NCBI RefSeq assembly: GCF_902859945.1
Contig: NZ_CADIKL010000010.1
Location: forward strand, 62,001 to 126,000
DNA from: Paraburkholderia caffeinitolerans
GTDB lineage: Bacteria; Pseudomonadota; Gammaproteobacteria; Burkholderiales; Burkholderiaceae
Direction of reading: 5' to 3'
Length of the DNA stretch: 64,000 nt
In this document: positions 43,767 to 52,874 of the stretch, piece after piece
How positions within the stretch are numbered: position 1 is the stretch's first letter
Layout of the letters: the number at the start of each line of letters is the position of its first letter
The notes under the pieces: generated by a model
The model's input: only the letters and a program-made list of their open reading frames with translations
Told to the model about the DNA's origin: nothing
The model's database searches: none
Made by a program: the position numbers and the translations under genes

Positions 43767-43926
43767 GTGTGTCCTGATTTGTTGAATTGAAACGGTGCGC
43801 CAAAGTTACCGATTCGCGGCGTCCCGGTATGCCCTCCCTCAGGGGGGACAACATGCGTTTTGACGGCTTTCAGGGGGTGCGCAAGGCTTCGGCTATAATG
43901 AGTTCGCCTTTCAATTGGGGCACGCC

Positions 43927-44772
43927 ATGCAGATTTCCGTCCCCACCCACACCAGCGATCCGTCGAATTTCCCGCTGTCGTTCAAGACGCTCGGCAACGT
44001 TATCGAGGCCGTCGGCACGCCCGATTTCGTGCGGCGCCTCACGCTGCTGCTCAACGAAGTCATCCCGCTGAACGTCGTGCATCTCGAGCGCTCGCGCGCG
44101 GACAGCACCATGCCCAACGGCTTTCTGTGCGAATGGATCGGCAGCAGCGGCGTGGGCATGGACACCGGCGCGATCTCCGAGGTCATGACGCTCTACTACG
44201 ATCGGTTCCATGAAATCGATCCGTTGTTCGCCGGCATACGCGGCAAGATCGGCACCCTGCTCGTGGTGCGCGACATCGGCGCGATCCCGCCCGGCGAGTT
44301 TCGCCAGCGGCTGTTCGACGAAGCCTTTATCGCCCATGAATGCGTGCTCGCGCGCGGCACGCGCCACGCCCAGCACTCCATCGCTATCGAGCGCGCGCTT
44401 CATGAACCGCCGTTTTCGCTCGCGGAAATGAACCTGTTTCGCAACGTGAGCGAATTCCTGTTTCCGCTGCTCGAACTGCATGCGTCGACCAGTGCGGCGC
44501 GGCGCGTGGCGCATCCCACCTCGTATCTGCACCCGCTCGCGCAATTCGACGCGCGCATCGCGGCCGATGGCGTGCGGCTCTCGAAACGCGAATACGAAAT
44601 CTGCGCGCACCTCATCGAGGGCAAGACCGTGCCCGAAGCGGCGGAAATCGTTGGCGTGCGGGCCGCCACGGCCGAAACCTATGTGAAGCGCGCATTCGCG
44701 AAGCTGGGCGTGCGCACCAAGCGCGAACTGGTTGCATGGGGCGATGCGCCGGCTCGTCTGCAAGCGCCCTAA
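43927..44772 (+). CDS. LuxR-type HTH regulator (no autoinducer domain recognised)
   Basis: A 281-residue protein with a C-terminal GerE-type HTH, RLSKREYEICAHLIEGKTVPEAAEIVGVRAATAETYVKRAFAKLGVRTKREL (about residues 220-271). The N-terminal 200 residues are not recognisable as an acyl-homoserine-lactone domain or receiver. The ATG at 43927 lies four codons after another ATG. It is divergent from the cupin-oxidoreductase operon and just upstream of gbuA-ALDH, so it is placed to control both. Such solo LuxR regulators with unusual sensor domains often accompany amine catabolism genes in Burkholderia; ligand unknown. Confidence 0.85.
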   Translation: MQISVPTHTSDPSNFPLSFKTLGNVIEAVGTPDFVRRLTLLLNEVIPLNVVHLERSRADSTMPNGFLCEWIGSSGVGMDTGAISEVMTLYYDRFHEIDPLFAGIRGKIGTLLVVRDIGAIPPGEFRQRLFDEAFIAHECVLARGTRHAQHSIAIERALHEPPFSLAEMNLFRNVSEFLFPLLELHASTSAARRVAHPTSYLHPLAQFDARIAADGVRLSKREYEICAHLIEGKTVPEAAEIVGVRAATAETYVKRAFAKLGVRTKRELVAWGDAPARLQAP

Positions 44773-44955
44773 CATCCGCTGCACCTCCGCTGCAGTCGCG
44801 CAGCCGGGTTATTCCCCTGGCTTATTCCCCCAGGTTAATCCCTGATACCCTCTCTCATCGTCGGCGTAACACCTCGCCAATATCGATCGGCGTCGATGTA
44901 AACATCTCAACTTCGTTATTTGCACTGGCGGCGTGTCGCCTACCATCGGCGCAAT

Positions 44956-44995
44956 CGCATCAACCCGCATCAAGTCGCATTAACTCGCATTAACC
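44956..44995. repeat. Four 10-bp direct repeats, CGCATYAANN
   Basis: CGCAT begins at 44956, 44966, 44976 and 44986, each followed by YAA, giving a strict 10-bp period. The array ends 17 bp upstream of the gbuA start codon. One-turn phasing places each motif on the same face of the helix. Role as protein site or leader RNA element is open. Confidence 0.75.
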
Positions 44996-45012
44996 AAACG
45001 GAGACACGGTCC

Positions 45013-45963
45013 ATGCAAAGCGAATTCAATCAGCCGCTCGGCGGCAACGAGATGCCGCGCTTCGGCGGCATCGCCACCATGATGCGCCTGCCGCAAGCAA
45101 CCTCCACCGAAGGCCTCGACGCCTGCTTCGTGGGCGTGCCGCTCGACATCGGCACCTCGAACCGTTCGGGCGCGCGCTTCGGCCCGCGCCAGATCCGCTC
45201 GGAGTCGGTGCTGCTGCGCCCGTACAACATGGCGACGCGCGCCGCGCCGTTCGATTCGCTGCAAGTGGCCGATATTGGCGACGTCGCGACCAACCCCTAT
45301 AACCTCACGGACTCGATCCGCCTGATCGAAGCGGCCTACGACGAGATCGTCGCCAATGGCTGCCGCCCGATCACGCTGGGCGGCGATCACACGATCGCAT
45401 GGCCGATCCTGCGCTCGCTGCACAAGAAGTACGGCAAGGTGGCCGTGGTTCACGTGGACGCGCACGCGGACGTGAACGACACCATGTTCGGCGAGAAGAT
45501 CGCGCACGGCACGCCGTTCCGCCGCGCGGTGGAAGATGGCCTGCTCCAGTGCGATAAGGTCACGCAGATCGGTCTGCGCGGCACCGGCTATCACGCCGAG
45601 GATTTCGACTGGTGCCGCAAGCAGGGCTTCACGGTGGTGCAGGCCGAAGCCTGCTGGAACAAGTCGCTCGCGCCGCTCATGGAGGAAGTGCGCGCGCGCG
45701 TGGGCGATACCCCCGTGTACCTGAGCTTCGATATCGACGGACTCGATCCGTCGTTCGCGCCCGGCACCGGCACGCCCGAAATTGGCGGCCTTACCGTGCA
45801 GCAGGGCCTTGAAATCATTCGCGGCATGAAGGGCCTCAATGTCGTGGGCGCCGACCTCGTCGAAGTCTCGCCGCCTTACGACCAGGCTGGCACGACCGCG
45901 CTCGTGGGCGCAAACCTCGCGTTCGAAATGCTCTGCATCATGCCGGGCGTGGCATACCGCTGA
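45013..45963 (+). CDS. gbuA: Guanidinobutyrase / agmatinase-family ureohydrolase
   Basis: A 316-residue Mn2+-dependent ureohydrolase that splits guanidino compounds to an amine and urea. Metal ligands are visible: GGDHT (H126), DAHAD (D149, H151, D153), and SFDIDGLDPSFAPGTGTPE with the last two Asp. The N-terminal LGGNEMPRFGGIATMMRLP and FGPRQIRSESVLLRPYNM match my memory of Pseudomonas aeruginosa GbuA more closely than agmatinase SpeB. The likely reaction is 4-guanidinobutanoate to 4-aminobutanoate plus urea. The ATG at 45013 follows a GGAG ribosome site; four 10-bp repeats lie just upstream. The next gene is an ALDH 17 bp later. Confidence 0.88.
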   Translation: MQSEFNQPLGGNEMPRFGGIATMMRLPQATSTEGLDACFVGVPLDIGTSNRSGARFGPRQIRSESVLLRPYNMATRAAPFDSLQVADIGDVATNPYNLTDSIRLIEAAYDEIVANGCRPITLGGDHTIAWPILRSLHKKYGKVAVVHVDAHADVNDTMFGEKIAHGTPFRRAVEDGLLQCDKVTQIGLRGTGYHAEDFDWCRKQGFTVVQAEACWNKSLAPLMEEVRARVGDTPVYLSFDIDGLDPSFAPGTGTPEIGGLTVQQGLEIIRGMKGLNVVGADLVEVSPPYDQAGTTALVGANLAFEMLCIMPGVAYR

Positions 45964-45980
45964 TCCAACGAGACCTTACG

Positions 45981-47471
45981 ATGGCTACGATACCCTCGAT
46001 TGCGACACCCGCGGAACAGCAAGACGCTTTCGTCTTGCCGGCCGCGACCATTGCCGGCGCGCCCGTGAGCAACGGTGCGCCTGACGCGACGCCCATTTTC
46101 AACGCCTCCACGGGCGCGACCATCGGCTGGCAGGAGCAGGCCGATGCAGCGCTCGTGGACAAAGCGGTGCGCACGGCCCACGCCGCGCTCGCCTCGTGGC
46201 GCGCCACCACGCCTGCCGCGCGCGGCAAGCTGCTGAAAAAGATCGCAGAACTGATCGAATCGGACCGCGCACGCCTGAGCGAGATGCAGATGCAGGTGAG
46301 CGGCAAGCCGCCTGTGGAAGCCGACATCGACGTGGGCGACGCGGCAGCCACGTTCAACTATTACGCCGATCTGTGCCTCGACGAAAAGGCCTTCGCGCCG
46401 GAAACGCTCGCACTGCCCGACGACAGCGTGACCGGCGAGCGCTTCTATGAAGCCGTTGGCGTGGCGGCGCTGATCGTGCCGTGGAACTTCCCGATGGTCA
46501 CCACGGCGTGGAAGATCGCGCCCGCGCTGGCCGCCGGCTGCACGGTGGTGCTCAAGCCTTCCGAGATCACGTCGCCGGTCGAGCATATGATCGCTGCGAT
46601 CATCAGCGAAGCGGGCGTGCCCGACGGCGTCATCAACCTCGTGAACGGCGGCGGCGAAGTGGGCGCGCTGCTCACCGCGCATCCGCTCGTCGACAAGATC
46701 TCGTTCACGGGTAGCACGGCCTCGGGCAAGAAAGTGATGCAGACGGCCGCGCAGGACATGAAGCGCGTCACGCTGGAGCTCGGCGGCAAGTCCGCGCTTA
46801 TCGTGCGCGCCGACGCCGACGTGGACCACGCGGTGATGCTCGCCGTGAGCGGCGCGTTCACGAACGCTGGCCAGATGTGCTCGGCCACCGCGCGCATCCT
46901 CGTGCACGACGACGTGTACCGCAAGTTCATGGCCGCGTTCGAAACCGCGGTGCGCGCCATCGTGGTCGGACCGCCGCAAGCTTCGAATGTCTCGATGGGA
47001 CCGCTCGTGTGCGCGGCGCAGCGCACGCGCGTGCAGTCGCTCGTGGAGCAAGGGGTGGAAGCCGGTGCGTCCATCGCGTTCTCGGGCAGGCTCGATCAAG
47101 CCTGCGCGGATGGCTTTTTCATGGCCCCCGTGGTGATTGCCGAGCCGCCGGCGGACAACCTGCTGTGGACCGACGAGGTATTCGGGCCGGTGGCGTGCGT
47201 CAAGTCCTTCCGCAGCGATGAAGAAGCCATCGCGCTTGCCAACGACACGCGCTATGGGCTGGTCGCGACCGTCGTGACCGCCGACCGCGAAGCAGCACGC
47301 CGCTACAAAACGCAACTGCGGGCCGGGCTGGTGTGGATCAACACGCCGCAACTGATCTTCCCGCAAATTTGCTGGGGCGGACTGGGGCTCAGCGGTATCG
47401 GGCGCGAGCTCGGTCTGGCCGGACTGCGCAGCTATCAGGAACTGCGGCACGCGCTTGCGGACGCTAGCTAA
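45981..47471 (+). CDS. Aldehyde dehydrogenase (betaine-aldehyde/4-aminobutanal type)
   Basis: A 496-residue aldehyde dehydrogenase with N169 in [15 protein letters not shown] (residues 242-250), E266 in LELGGK and C300 in [11 protein letters not shown]. The end [17 protein letters not shown] is typical of enzymes oxidising amino- or trimethylammonio-aldehydes. It is co-oriented with gbuA at 17 bp. A plausible job is oxidation of 4-guanidinobutanal to 4-guanidinobutanoate, which GbuA would hydrolyse. Alternatives are 4-aminobutanal or betaine aldehyde. The [10 protein letters not shown] loop lacks the classical K-SG of many family members, as expected in this group. Confidence 0.9.
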   Translation: MATIPSIATPAEQQDAFVLPAATIAGAPVSNGAPDATPIFNASTGATIGWQEQADAALVDKAVRTAHAALASWRATTPAARGKLLKKIAELIESDRARLSEMQMQVSGKPPVEADIDVGDAAATFNYYADLCLDEKAFAPETLALPDDSVTGERFYEAVGVAALIVPWNFPMVTTAWKIAPALAAGCTVVLKPSEITSPVEHMIAAIISEAGVPDGVINLVNGGGEVGALLTAHPLVDKISFTGSTASGKKVMQTAAQDMKRVTLELGGKSALIVRADADVDHAVMLAVSGAFTNAGQMCSATARILVHDDVYRKFMAAFETAVRAIVVGPPQASNVSMGPLVCAAQRTRVQSLVEQGVEAGASIAFSGRLDQACADGFFMAPVVIAEPPADNLLWTDEVFGPVACVKSFRSDEEAIALANDTRYGLVATVVTADREAARRYKTQLRAGLVWINTPQLIFPQICWGGLGLSGIGRELGLAGLRSYQELRHALADAS

Positions 47472-47507
47472 AGGCTGGCAACGGAAAGTAGGCTGGGCGC
47501 GCGGCAG

Positions 47508-48425
47508 TCAAGCGCGCGCCTCGACCGCGGCCAATCGTGCCGGAAGCTTGTCCACCAGCGCATCCACGGCTGCCCGGACCTTCAACGGTAGATGCTGGTT
47601 GTATGGCCACACGGCGTTGATCGCATAGCTCACGCCCGGCTGATCGGCCAGCAACTCTTTCAGCTTGCCCCTGCGCAGCAGGTCGCGAGCCAGCCAGTAC
47701 GGCAGCCAGGCCACGCCCAGCCCAGCCATAGCGGCGTCCATTAGCGCGCGCAAGTCGTCGGAGAGCAGGCGCACTTCGGGTAGCCGCTCCTCGCGCTGGC
47801 CGTCGACAAGGAATTGCCAGCGGTGCACCTGGCCAAAACGCGTGTAGGCCAGTGCCTTATGCCGGTCCATGTCTTCGATAGTGATTGGGATACCGAAACG
47901 TTTCAGATAAGCCGGCGAAGCGCAGAAAGCCATCTTGTGCTCGCCCAGCGGCCGAGCTACGAGCGCGCTGCTGTTCGGCAAGAGGCCGATGCGAATCGCC
48001 AGGTCGAAGCCCTCTTCCACGAGATCGACCGTCCGGTCGCTGAACGATAGCTCCAGATTCAACTCGGGGTTCGCTTCGGCCAGCTCGATCAGGAGCGGCG
48101 CCACGCACAAATGGCCGAAGAGCGCCGGCATCGACACCTTCAAGCGCCCTCTCATCTGCCATTTTCCGCTTTCGAGCAGCGTCTCGCCCGTTTGAATCTC
48201 CTCGACAGCGCGCAAGCAGTGCTCGTAAAAGAGCGCGCCCTCTTCGGTCAGGCTTTGGCTGCGCGTCGTGCGCTGAAACAGCATCACGCCCAGCCGCTCT
48301 TCCAGACGAGCGATGCTTTTGCCCACGGCCGACCGCGTGATATGGAGCCGTTCGGCCGCTTGCGTGAAGGTGCCCGCTTCCACCACGGCCACAAAGACAT
48401 CAATGCCCTTCAAGGGATTTCGCAT
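47508..48425 (-). CDS. LysR-family transcriptional regulator
   Basis: A 305-residue LysR protein. HTH motif FVAVVEAGTFTQAAERLHITRSAVGKSIARLEERLG lies near residues 11-46, and LTEEGALFYEHC follows. It resembles the CrgA/LrhA-like group that often controls neighbouring quinone or azo-reductase genes. It is divergent from azoR with a 137-bp gap, a standard arrangement in which electrophile or quinone stress induces the reductase. Ligand and operator are not established. Confidence 0.88.
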   Translation of the reverse strand: MRNPLKGIDVFVAVVEAGTFTQAAERLHITRSAVGKSIARLEERLGVMLFQRTTRSQSLTEEGALFYEHCLRAVEEIQTGETLLESGKWQMRGRLKVSMPALFGHLCVAPLLIELAEANPELNLELSFSDRTVDLVEEGFDLAIRIGLLPNSSALVARPLGEHKMAFCASPAYLKRFGIPITIEDMDRHKALAYTRFGQVHRWQFLVDGQREERLPEVRLLSDDLRALMDAAMAGLGVAWLPYWLARDLLRRGKLKELLADQPGVSYAINAVWPYNQHLPLKVRAAVDALVDKLPARLAAVEARA

Positions 48426-48562
48426 CGCCGATTGCTCCCGCTCGATCGGATAATTCGGGAAATAAATTCCACATTAATGGTCGATTTTATCGCTTTCCGG
48501 GAAAAATAGCGGGTGTTACGATCGGATCCATTCATCGATATGGCAATGCACCAAGGCTCGAA

Positions 48563-49162
48563 ATGACCCGAATTCTCGTACTCAAATCCAGCATCATGAG
48601 CGGCAAGTCGCAAACCAGCGCGCTAATCGACGACTTCCTCGCGCAGCGCAAGGCGCTGGGCCATCGCGACGAAATCGTCGTGCGCGATCTCGCGAGTCTC
48701 GACCTGCCGGTTCTCGACAGCGAGTTGTTTCATGCTTTGCGGGGAGCTGAAAACCCGACCGAGCGGGCTAGCAAAGTGGTGGCGTTATCGGACACGCTCG
48801 TGGCGGAGCTCAAGAGCAGCGACCTGTTGCTGATTGGCGCGCCCATGTACAACCTCAATGTGCCGACCCAGTTGAAGAACTGGTTCGATCTGGTCGCGCG
48901 TGCGCGCGTGACCTTCGAGTACACGGCCACCTACCCGAGAGGGCTGGTCGAGGGCGTGAAGGCCATCGCATTCAGTTCGCGCGGCGGCGTACACGTGGGT
49001 CAGGACACCGACGCCGTGACGCCGTACCTGCGCGCCGTGCTGGGCCTGATGGGCATTACCGACGTGCAGTTCGTTTACGCCGAGGGGCTCGACATCAAGC
49101 CCCATGGCGTAGAGGCGGGACTCGCGAACGCTCGCGAGCAAATGCAGGCACTCCACGCCTGA
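48563..49162 (+). CDS. azoR: FMN-dependent NADH-azoreductase
   Basis: A 199-residue flavodoxin-fold enzyme that reduces azo dyes and quinones with NADH. Marks are ILVLKSSIMSGKSQTSAL for FMN phosphate binding, LIGAPMYNLNVPTQLKNWFDLVARARVTFEYT (residues about 92-125), and SSRGGVHVG around residue 140. It is divergent from a LysR regulator. The length is normal for AzoR. Physiological substrates are likely quinones; the azo activity is a name inherited from the family. Confidence 0.93.
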   Translation: MTRILVLKSSIMSGKSQTSALIDDFLAQRKALGHRDEIVVRDLASLDLPVLDSELFHALRGAENPTERASKVVALSDTLVAELKSSDLLLIGAPMYNLNVPTQLKNWFDLVARARVTFEYTATYPRGLVEGVKAIAFSSRGGVHVGQDTDAVTPYLRAVLGLMGITDVQFVYAEGLDIKPHGVEAGLANAREQMQALHA

Positions 49163-49198
49163 GTTCAAACCAGCGTACGGAGTGCCCGAGCCTGGTCA

Positions 49199-50050
49199 TC
49201 AGGCGTAGCTGTAAACACCCTGGCCGGTCTTGCGTCCCAGCCGGCCCGCGGACACCAGCTCGCGAAGAAGCGGGCACGCACGATACTTAGGATCGCCAAA
49301 GTCCTTGAGGTAGACGTCCATCACCGAAAGGCAAACGTCGAGACCAACGAGATCCGCCAGCGCGAGCGGCCCGATGGGATGATTCGCGCCCAGGCACATG
49401 CCGGCATCGATTTCCTCGGCGGTCGCGGCCCCTTCGGCCAGCAGGAAAAACGCTTCGTTGATCATCGGCACAAGAATGCGGTTGACGACAAAGCCCGGCG
49501 AATTCTTGACGCTGATGGGCGACTTGCCGAGCCGCGTGGTCAGTTCGCGAATCGCTTCTTCCGTGGCGGTGCTGGTCTGCAGGCCACGAATGATTTCGAC
49601 CAGCGGCAAGAGCGGAACCGGGTTGAAAAAGTGCATTCCGACGAAACGCGCCGGGTCGGCAAGCGCAGCGCCCAGCGTCGTGATCGAAATCGACGAGGTA
49701 TTGGAAGCAACAATGGCGGTGGGCGCCACAACCGATTCGATTTGCTTAAGAATGCGAATCTTCAGATCGAGATTCTCGGTGGCCGCCTCGATCACGAGAT
49801 CCGCGCCCGCGAGACGCTGATAATCGGTGGACGTTTCGATACGGCCGAGCGCGGCGTCTTGCGCGGCCGCCTCCAGTTTGCCCTTCGCCACGAGACGGCC
49901 GAGGCTGTTGCTGAGCGCAGCGACGCCTTTGGTCAGGGCCGCATCGGTTACGTCGATCATGATGACCTTGAGGCCCGCGACAGCGGCGACCTGGGCAATA
50001 CCAGCGCCCATCGTTCCAGCGCCGATGACGCCCAATGTTTCGATTTTCAT
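49199..50050 (-). CDS. 3-hydroxybutyryl-CoA dehydrogenase
   Basis: A 283-residue NAD-dependent enzyme that oxidises L-3-hydroxyacyl-CoA. [17 protein letters not shown] (residues 7-23) is the Rossmann motif. [10 protein letters not shown] and [17 protein letters not shown] carry the catalytic Ser and His, and [11 protein letters not shown] the C-terminal domain start. The PaaH/Hbd group handles butanoyl or phenylacetyl-derived intermediates. The ATG at 50050 was chosen over an upstream frame with no family residues. It is followed on the minus strand by no near gene, and the CoA transferase and acyl-CoA dehydrogenase upstream suggest a linked acyl-CoA pathway. Confidence 0.92.
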   Translation of the reverse strand: MKIETLGVIGAGTMGAGIAQVAAVAGLKVIMIDVTDAALTKGVAALSNSLGRLVAKGKLEAAAQDAALGRIETSTDYQRLAGADLVIEAATENLDLKIRILKQIESVVAPTAIVASNTSSISITTLGAALADPARFVGMHFFNPVPLLPLVEIIRGLQTSTATEEAIRELTTRLGKSPISVKNSPGFVVNRILVPMINEAFFLLAEGAATAEEIDAGMCLGANHPIGPLALADLVGLDVCLSVMDVYLKDFGDPKYRACPLLRELVSAGRLGRKTGQGVYSYA

Positions 50051-50456
50051 TCGCAAGTTTCTCCTGCGCGCACGGTCGCGCGTTGCTGCGTTGCTGCTTT
50101 GCGGTTTATTACGAGCCGGTCCAGACAATGGCGGCAAACTCGCAGATCCTAGCATCGCAGGGAAATGGCTGGCCTGGCCAAACCTGCCGGTCTAGTGACA
50201 AATCTGGCCATGGCGTGCCCGATGGCTGGCTGCATTGAAATCGGCCCGATCCAGCGCGAAGGCACGCGGGCCCTCCATCTCTCAGGGTTTGGGGCAGCAC
50301 TGCAATGGGTCTGCGCGGGTTACGATGTTCGTGCCGGGCAATTGGCACGGTCCGGTATCCCTGAGTGGCGAATTTGCCCGCTTATGCGGGCTTTTTTTCG
50401 ATCGAATTCAAGTATGTGAAAGGCTTATTTTTAACGCGCCACACAGCTCACACGGC
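50051..50456. other. 406-bp intergenic region with an orphan terminator
   Basis: No protein gene was recognised on either strand. A strong plus-strand terminator sits at its far end (50376-50398) although the flanking genes lie on the minus strand. The region may therefore encode a small RNA read from plus, beginning after about 50060. Confidence 0.35.
50376..50398 (+). terminator. Orphan Rho-independent terminator
   Basis: GCCCGC (50376-50381) pairs with GCGGGC (50386-50391) around TTAT and is followed by seven T. There is no plus-strand protein gene upstream before azoR, which ends more than 1 kb away. It points to a non-coding transcript. Confidence 0.75.
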
Positions 50457-51665
50457 TTAAATAATTCCTGCCGCGCGAAACGCTTCGAGCTGAGCCTCGT
50501 CCATGCCAAGACGTGCGTAGATTTCCCGATTGTGCTGCCCTGTCTGCGGTCCCGTCGTCATTGCGGCCGGGGTTCTTCCCACGTAACGCGGCACGGGCGC
50601 CGGCGCGGGAACCGTACCCAATTCAGGGTCCTGCAATTCGACGAGTACGCCACGCGCCTGAAAATGCGGGTCCGCCTCGACATCGGCAATCGTATAGATC
50701 TTGCTGAACGGCACCTCGCACTCTTCGAGCCGCTTTGCGATCTCCGGGTACGGCAAGGATCTGAACCACGTTTCCACGTAGCGATCCAGTTCGACCAGAT
50801 TCGCAACCCGGTTCGTGTTGGTCAGAAAGCGCGGATCCTGTGTCAATTCAGGCTGGTCCATCGCCCGGCATACACGCGCGAAAATAGCATCGCCGGTTCC
50901 GACCAGCGTGACCCAATGGCCGTCCGCCGTCTTATAGACGTTCGACGGCGCGGTATAAGTCGCGCGCGATCCCGTGCGCGTCCGCGCCTCTCCCGTATAA
51001 CGATGTTCGGCCGCCAGCGGGTCGAGCAGGCGCAGCATCGCCTCGGTAGCGGACAGGTCGATCTCCACGCCCTTCTGCTGCGCGGCCGGCAACGCGTTGC
51101 GCTCGGCCAGCGCGGCAGAGATGGCGAACGCGCCAAACAGGCCCGCAACCGCGTCGCCCAGCGGGTAATTCATGTGCTGCGGCGGACCATCCGGTTCTCC
51201 CGTCAGGTTCGCAAAGCCGCTCATCGATTCGAAAATACGGGCGAAGCCAGGGCGGCGGGCATACGGCCCGGTTTGCCCGAAGCCCGTAATGCGCAGCACG
51301 ATCAAGCGCGGGTTGTGCTCATGCAACGTCGCGAGATCGAGCCCCCACTTGTCCATTGTGCCGGTGCGAAAATTTTCCACCAGCACATCGAAGTCGCGAA
51401 TCAGGCGTAAAAAAAGCGCGCGCCCCTCAGGCTTGCGAACGTCGAGCGAAATGCCCTTCTTGCCACGATTGGCAGTCTTCCAGAAAAGCGGAATGCCGTC
51501 GTGCACCGGCGCCAGCGTGCGCAGGGAATCGCCTCCTCCCGGCAATTCCAGCTTGACCACTTCCGCGCCCAGGTCGCCGCAAAGCGTTGCCGAAAATGGA
51601 CCGGCGAATACCGTTGCCATGTCCAGGATGCGCACGCCGTGCAGCGGGTAATGTGCGGTTTCCAT
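50457..51665 (-). CDS. CaiB/BaiF family (type III) CoA transferase
   Basis: A 402-residue CoA transferase. Family marks are LSVRI-like start GVRILDMATVFAGPFSATLCGDLGAEVVKLE with D (D-x-S or DxGAEV) elements, RGKKGISLDVRKPEGRALFLRL, and NFRTGTMDKWGL; the catalytic Asp follows in GDAVAGLFGA near residue 170. It should move CoA between acyl-CoA donors and a carboxylic acid. The acyl-CoA dehydrogenase gene lies only 4 bp upstream on the same strand. An MFS carrier lies further upstream, suggesting uptake, activation and oxidation of one acid. Specificity unknown. Confidence 0.9.
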   Translation of the reverse strand: METAHYPLHGVRILDMATVFAGPFSATLCGDLGAEVVKLELPGGGDSLRTLAPVHDGIPLFWKTANRGKKGISLDVRKPEGRALFLRLIRDFDVLVENFRTGTMDKWGLDLATLHEHNPRLIVLRITGFGQTGPYARRPGFARIFESMSGFANLTGEPDGPPQHMNYPLGDAVAGLFGAFAISAALAERNALPAAQQKGVEIDLSATEAMLRLLDPLAAEHRYTGEARTRTGSRATYTAPSNVYKTADGHWVTLVGTGDAIFARVCRAMDQPELTQDPRFLTNTNRVANLVELDRYVETWFRSLPYPEIAKRLEECEVPFSKIYTIADVEADPHFQARGVLVELQDPELGTVPAPAPVPRYVGRTPAAMTTGPQTGQHNREIYARLGMDEAQLEAFRAAGII

Positions 51666-51669
51666 CGCC

Positions 51670-52824
51670 CTACTTCCCCTCGCCGCGCAACACGAGCTTG
51701 GCGATATTCAACTGGTGGATCTGGCTGGTGCCTTCGTAGAGGCGGAACAGGCGCACGTCGCGGTAGTAGCGCTCGATCGGACTGAAGTCCGCGACATAGC
51801 CGGAGCCGCCGAACATCTGGACCGCGCGGTCGGCAACCCGCCCGCACATCTCGGACGCAAAGTATTTGCACATCGATGCCGAGAGTGCGACGTCCTCGCC
51901 CCGGTCACGCGCGCGCGCGGCTTCGACGATCATCGAGCGCGCGGCGAAAATTTCAGTGCGGCTGTCCGCGATCATCGCCTGGACCAGTTGGAAGTTGGCC
52001 ACGGGCTGGCCGAATTGCGAGCGGCGTGTGACGTATCCGAGGGCGAGTTCGAGCATGCGCATCGCGGGGCCCGTGCACAGTGCCGCAAGATGCAGGCGCT
52101 GCTTGTTCAGCACCTTCATCACGGTCTGGAAGCCGACGCCTTCGCGGCCGCCGATCAACTGGCTCGCATGCACGCGGCAGTCCTTGAAATAAACGTCGGA
52201 CACCGGCGATCCGGCCTGGCCCATCTTGCGATAAGGCTCGCCCGTGGTGAGGCCCTCGCTGCGCTCGACCAGGAACGCCGAGAGGCCCGTGCTGCCCTGC
52301 GTGCCTTCTTCGGTGCGGGCGATTACCGTAAACACGTTCGCTACGGGGGCGTTCGTGATGAAACACTTGGTGCCGTTCAGCACGTAATAATCGCCGTCCT
52401 TGCGCGCCGTGGTCTGCACGTTGCTCGCTTCGGAGCCGGCCTCCGGCTCGGTCAGGGCGAGGCAGCCCGTCAGTTCGCCCGTCGCCATGCGCGGCAGCCA
52501 GCGTTGTTTTTGCTCTTCGGTACCATCGGCCACCAGCGCCTCGGAGCCGATGCCGGTATTGGTGCCGACGCGGGCGCGCAGCGCCACGGATGCTTGCGAC
52601 AACTCCATCGCGCACAGCACCAGTTCTTCCGTAGTCAGGCCCAGACCACCGTAGGCCTCCGGGATACTCCAGCCGAAATAGCCCTTGCGGCGCAGCGTAT
52701 CGACCATCTCCGGCGGCACAACGTCGTCGCGGGCAACCTGTTCTTCGATGGGGTGCCATTGCTCGCGCACGAAGGCGCGAACGTCGGCAATCAGGGTTTC
52801 AAGATTTTCATTATTTCGGATCAC
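51670..52824 (-). CDS. Acyl-CoA dehydrogenase
   Basis: A 384-residue FAD enzyme that introduces a double bond into acyl-CoA. Typical elements are CLALTEPEAGSEASNVQTTA for the substrate loop (residues about 125-145), KCFITNAPVANVF, RRSQFGQPVANFQL, and the C-terminal VQMFGGSGYVADFSPIERYYRDVRLFRLYEGTSQIH, with a Glu before GTSQIH serving as base. It lies 4 bp before the CoA transferase gene, so the two are co-transcribed. MFS gene ends 50 bp upstream. The substrate is unknown; short or branched chains are likely given the transporter type. Confidence 0.93.
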   Translation of the reverse strand: MIRNNENLETLIADVRAFVREQWHPIEEQVARDDVVPPEMVDTLRRKGYFGWSIPEAYGGLGLTTEELVLCAMELSQASVALRARVGTNTGIGSEALVADGTEEQKQRWLPRMATGELTGCLALTEPEAGSEASNVQTTARKDGDYYVLNGTKCFITNAPVANVFTVIARTEEGTQGSTGLSAFLVERSEGLTTGEPYRKMGQAGSPVSDVYFKDCRVHASQLIGGREGVGFQTVMKVLNKQRLHLAALCTGPAMRMLELALGYVTRRSQFGQPVANFQLVQAMIADSRTEIFAARSMIVEAARARDRGEDVALSASMCKYFASEMCGRVADRAVQMFGGSGYVADFSPIERYYRDVRLFRLYEGTSQIHQLNIAKLVLRGEGK

Positions 52825-52874
52825 GAATCGAACTCCCGAAAGGCGTGAATAGGGATTGAGACGTCAAGGTGAAA

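Noticed and set aside
43927-44772. Quorum-sensing LuxR receptor
   Set aside because: The N-terminal part shows no recognisable acyl-homoserine-lactone-binding residues and there is no luxI-like gene nearby.
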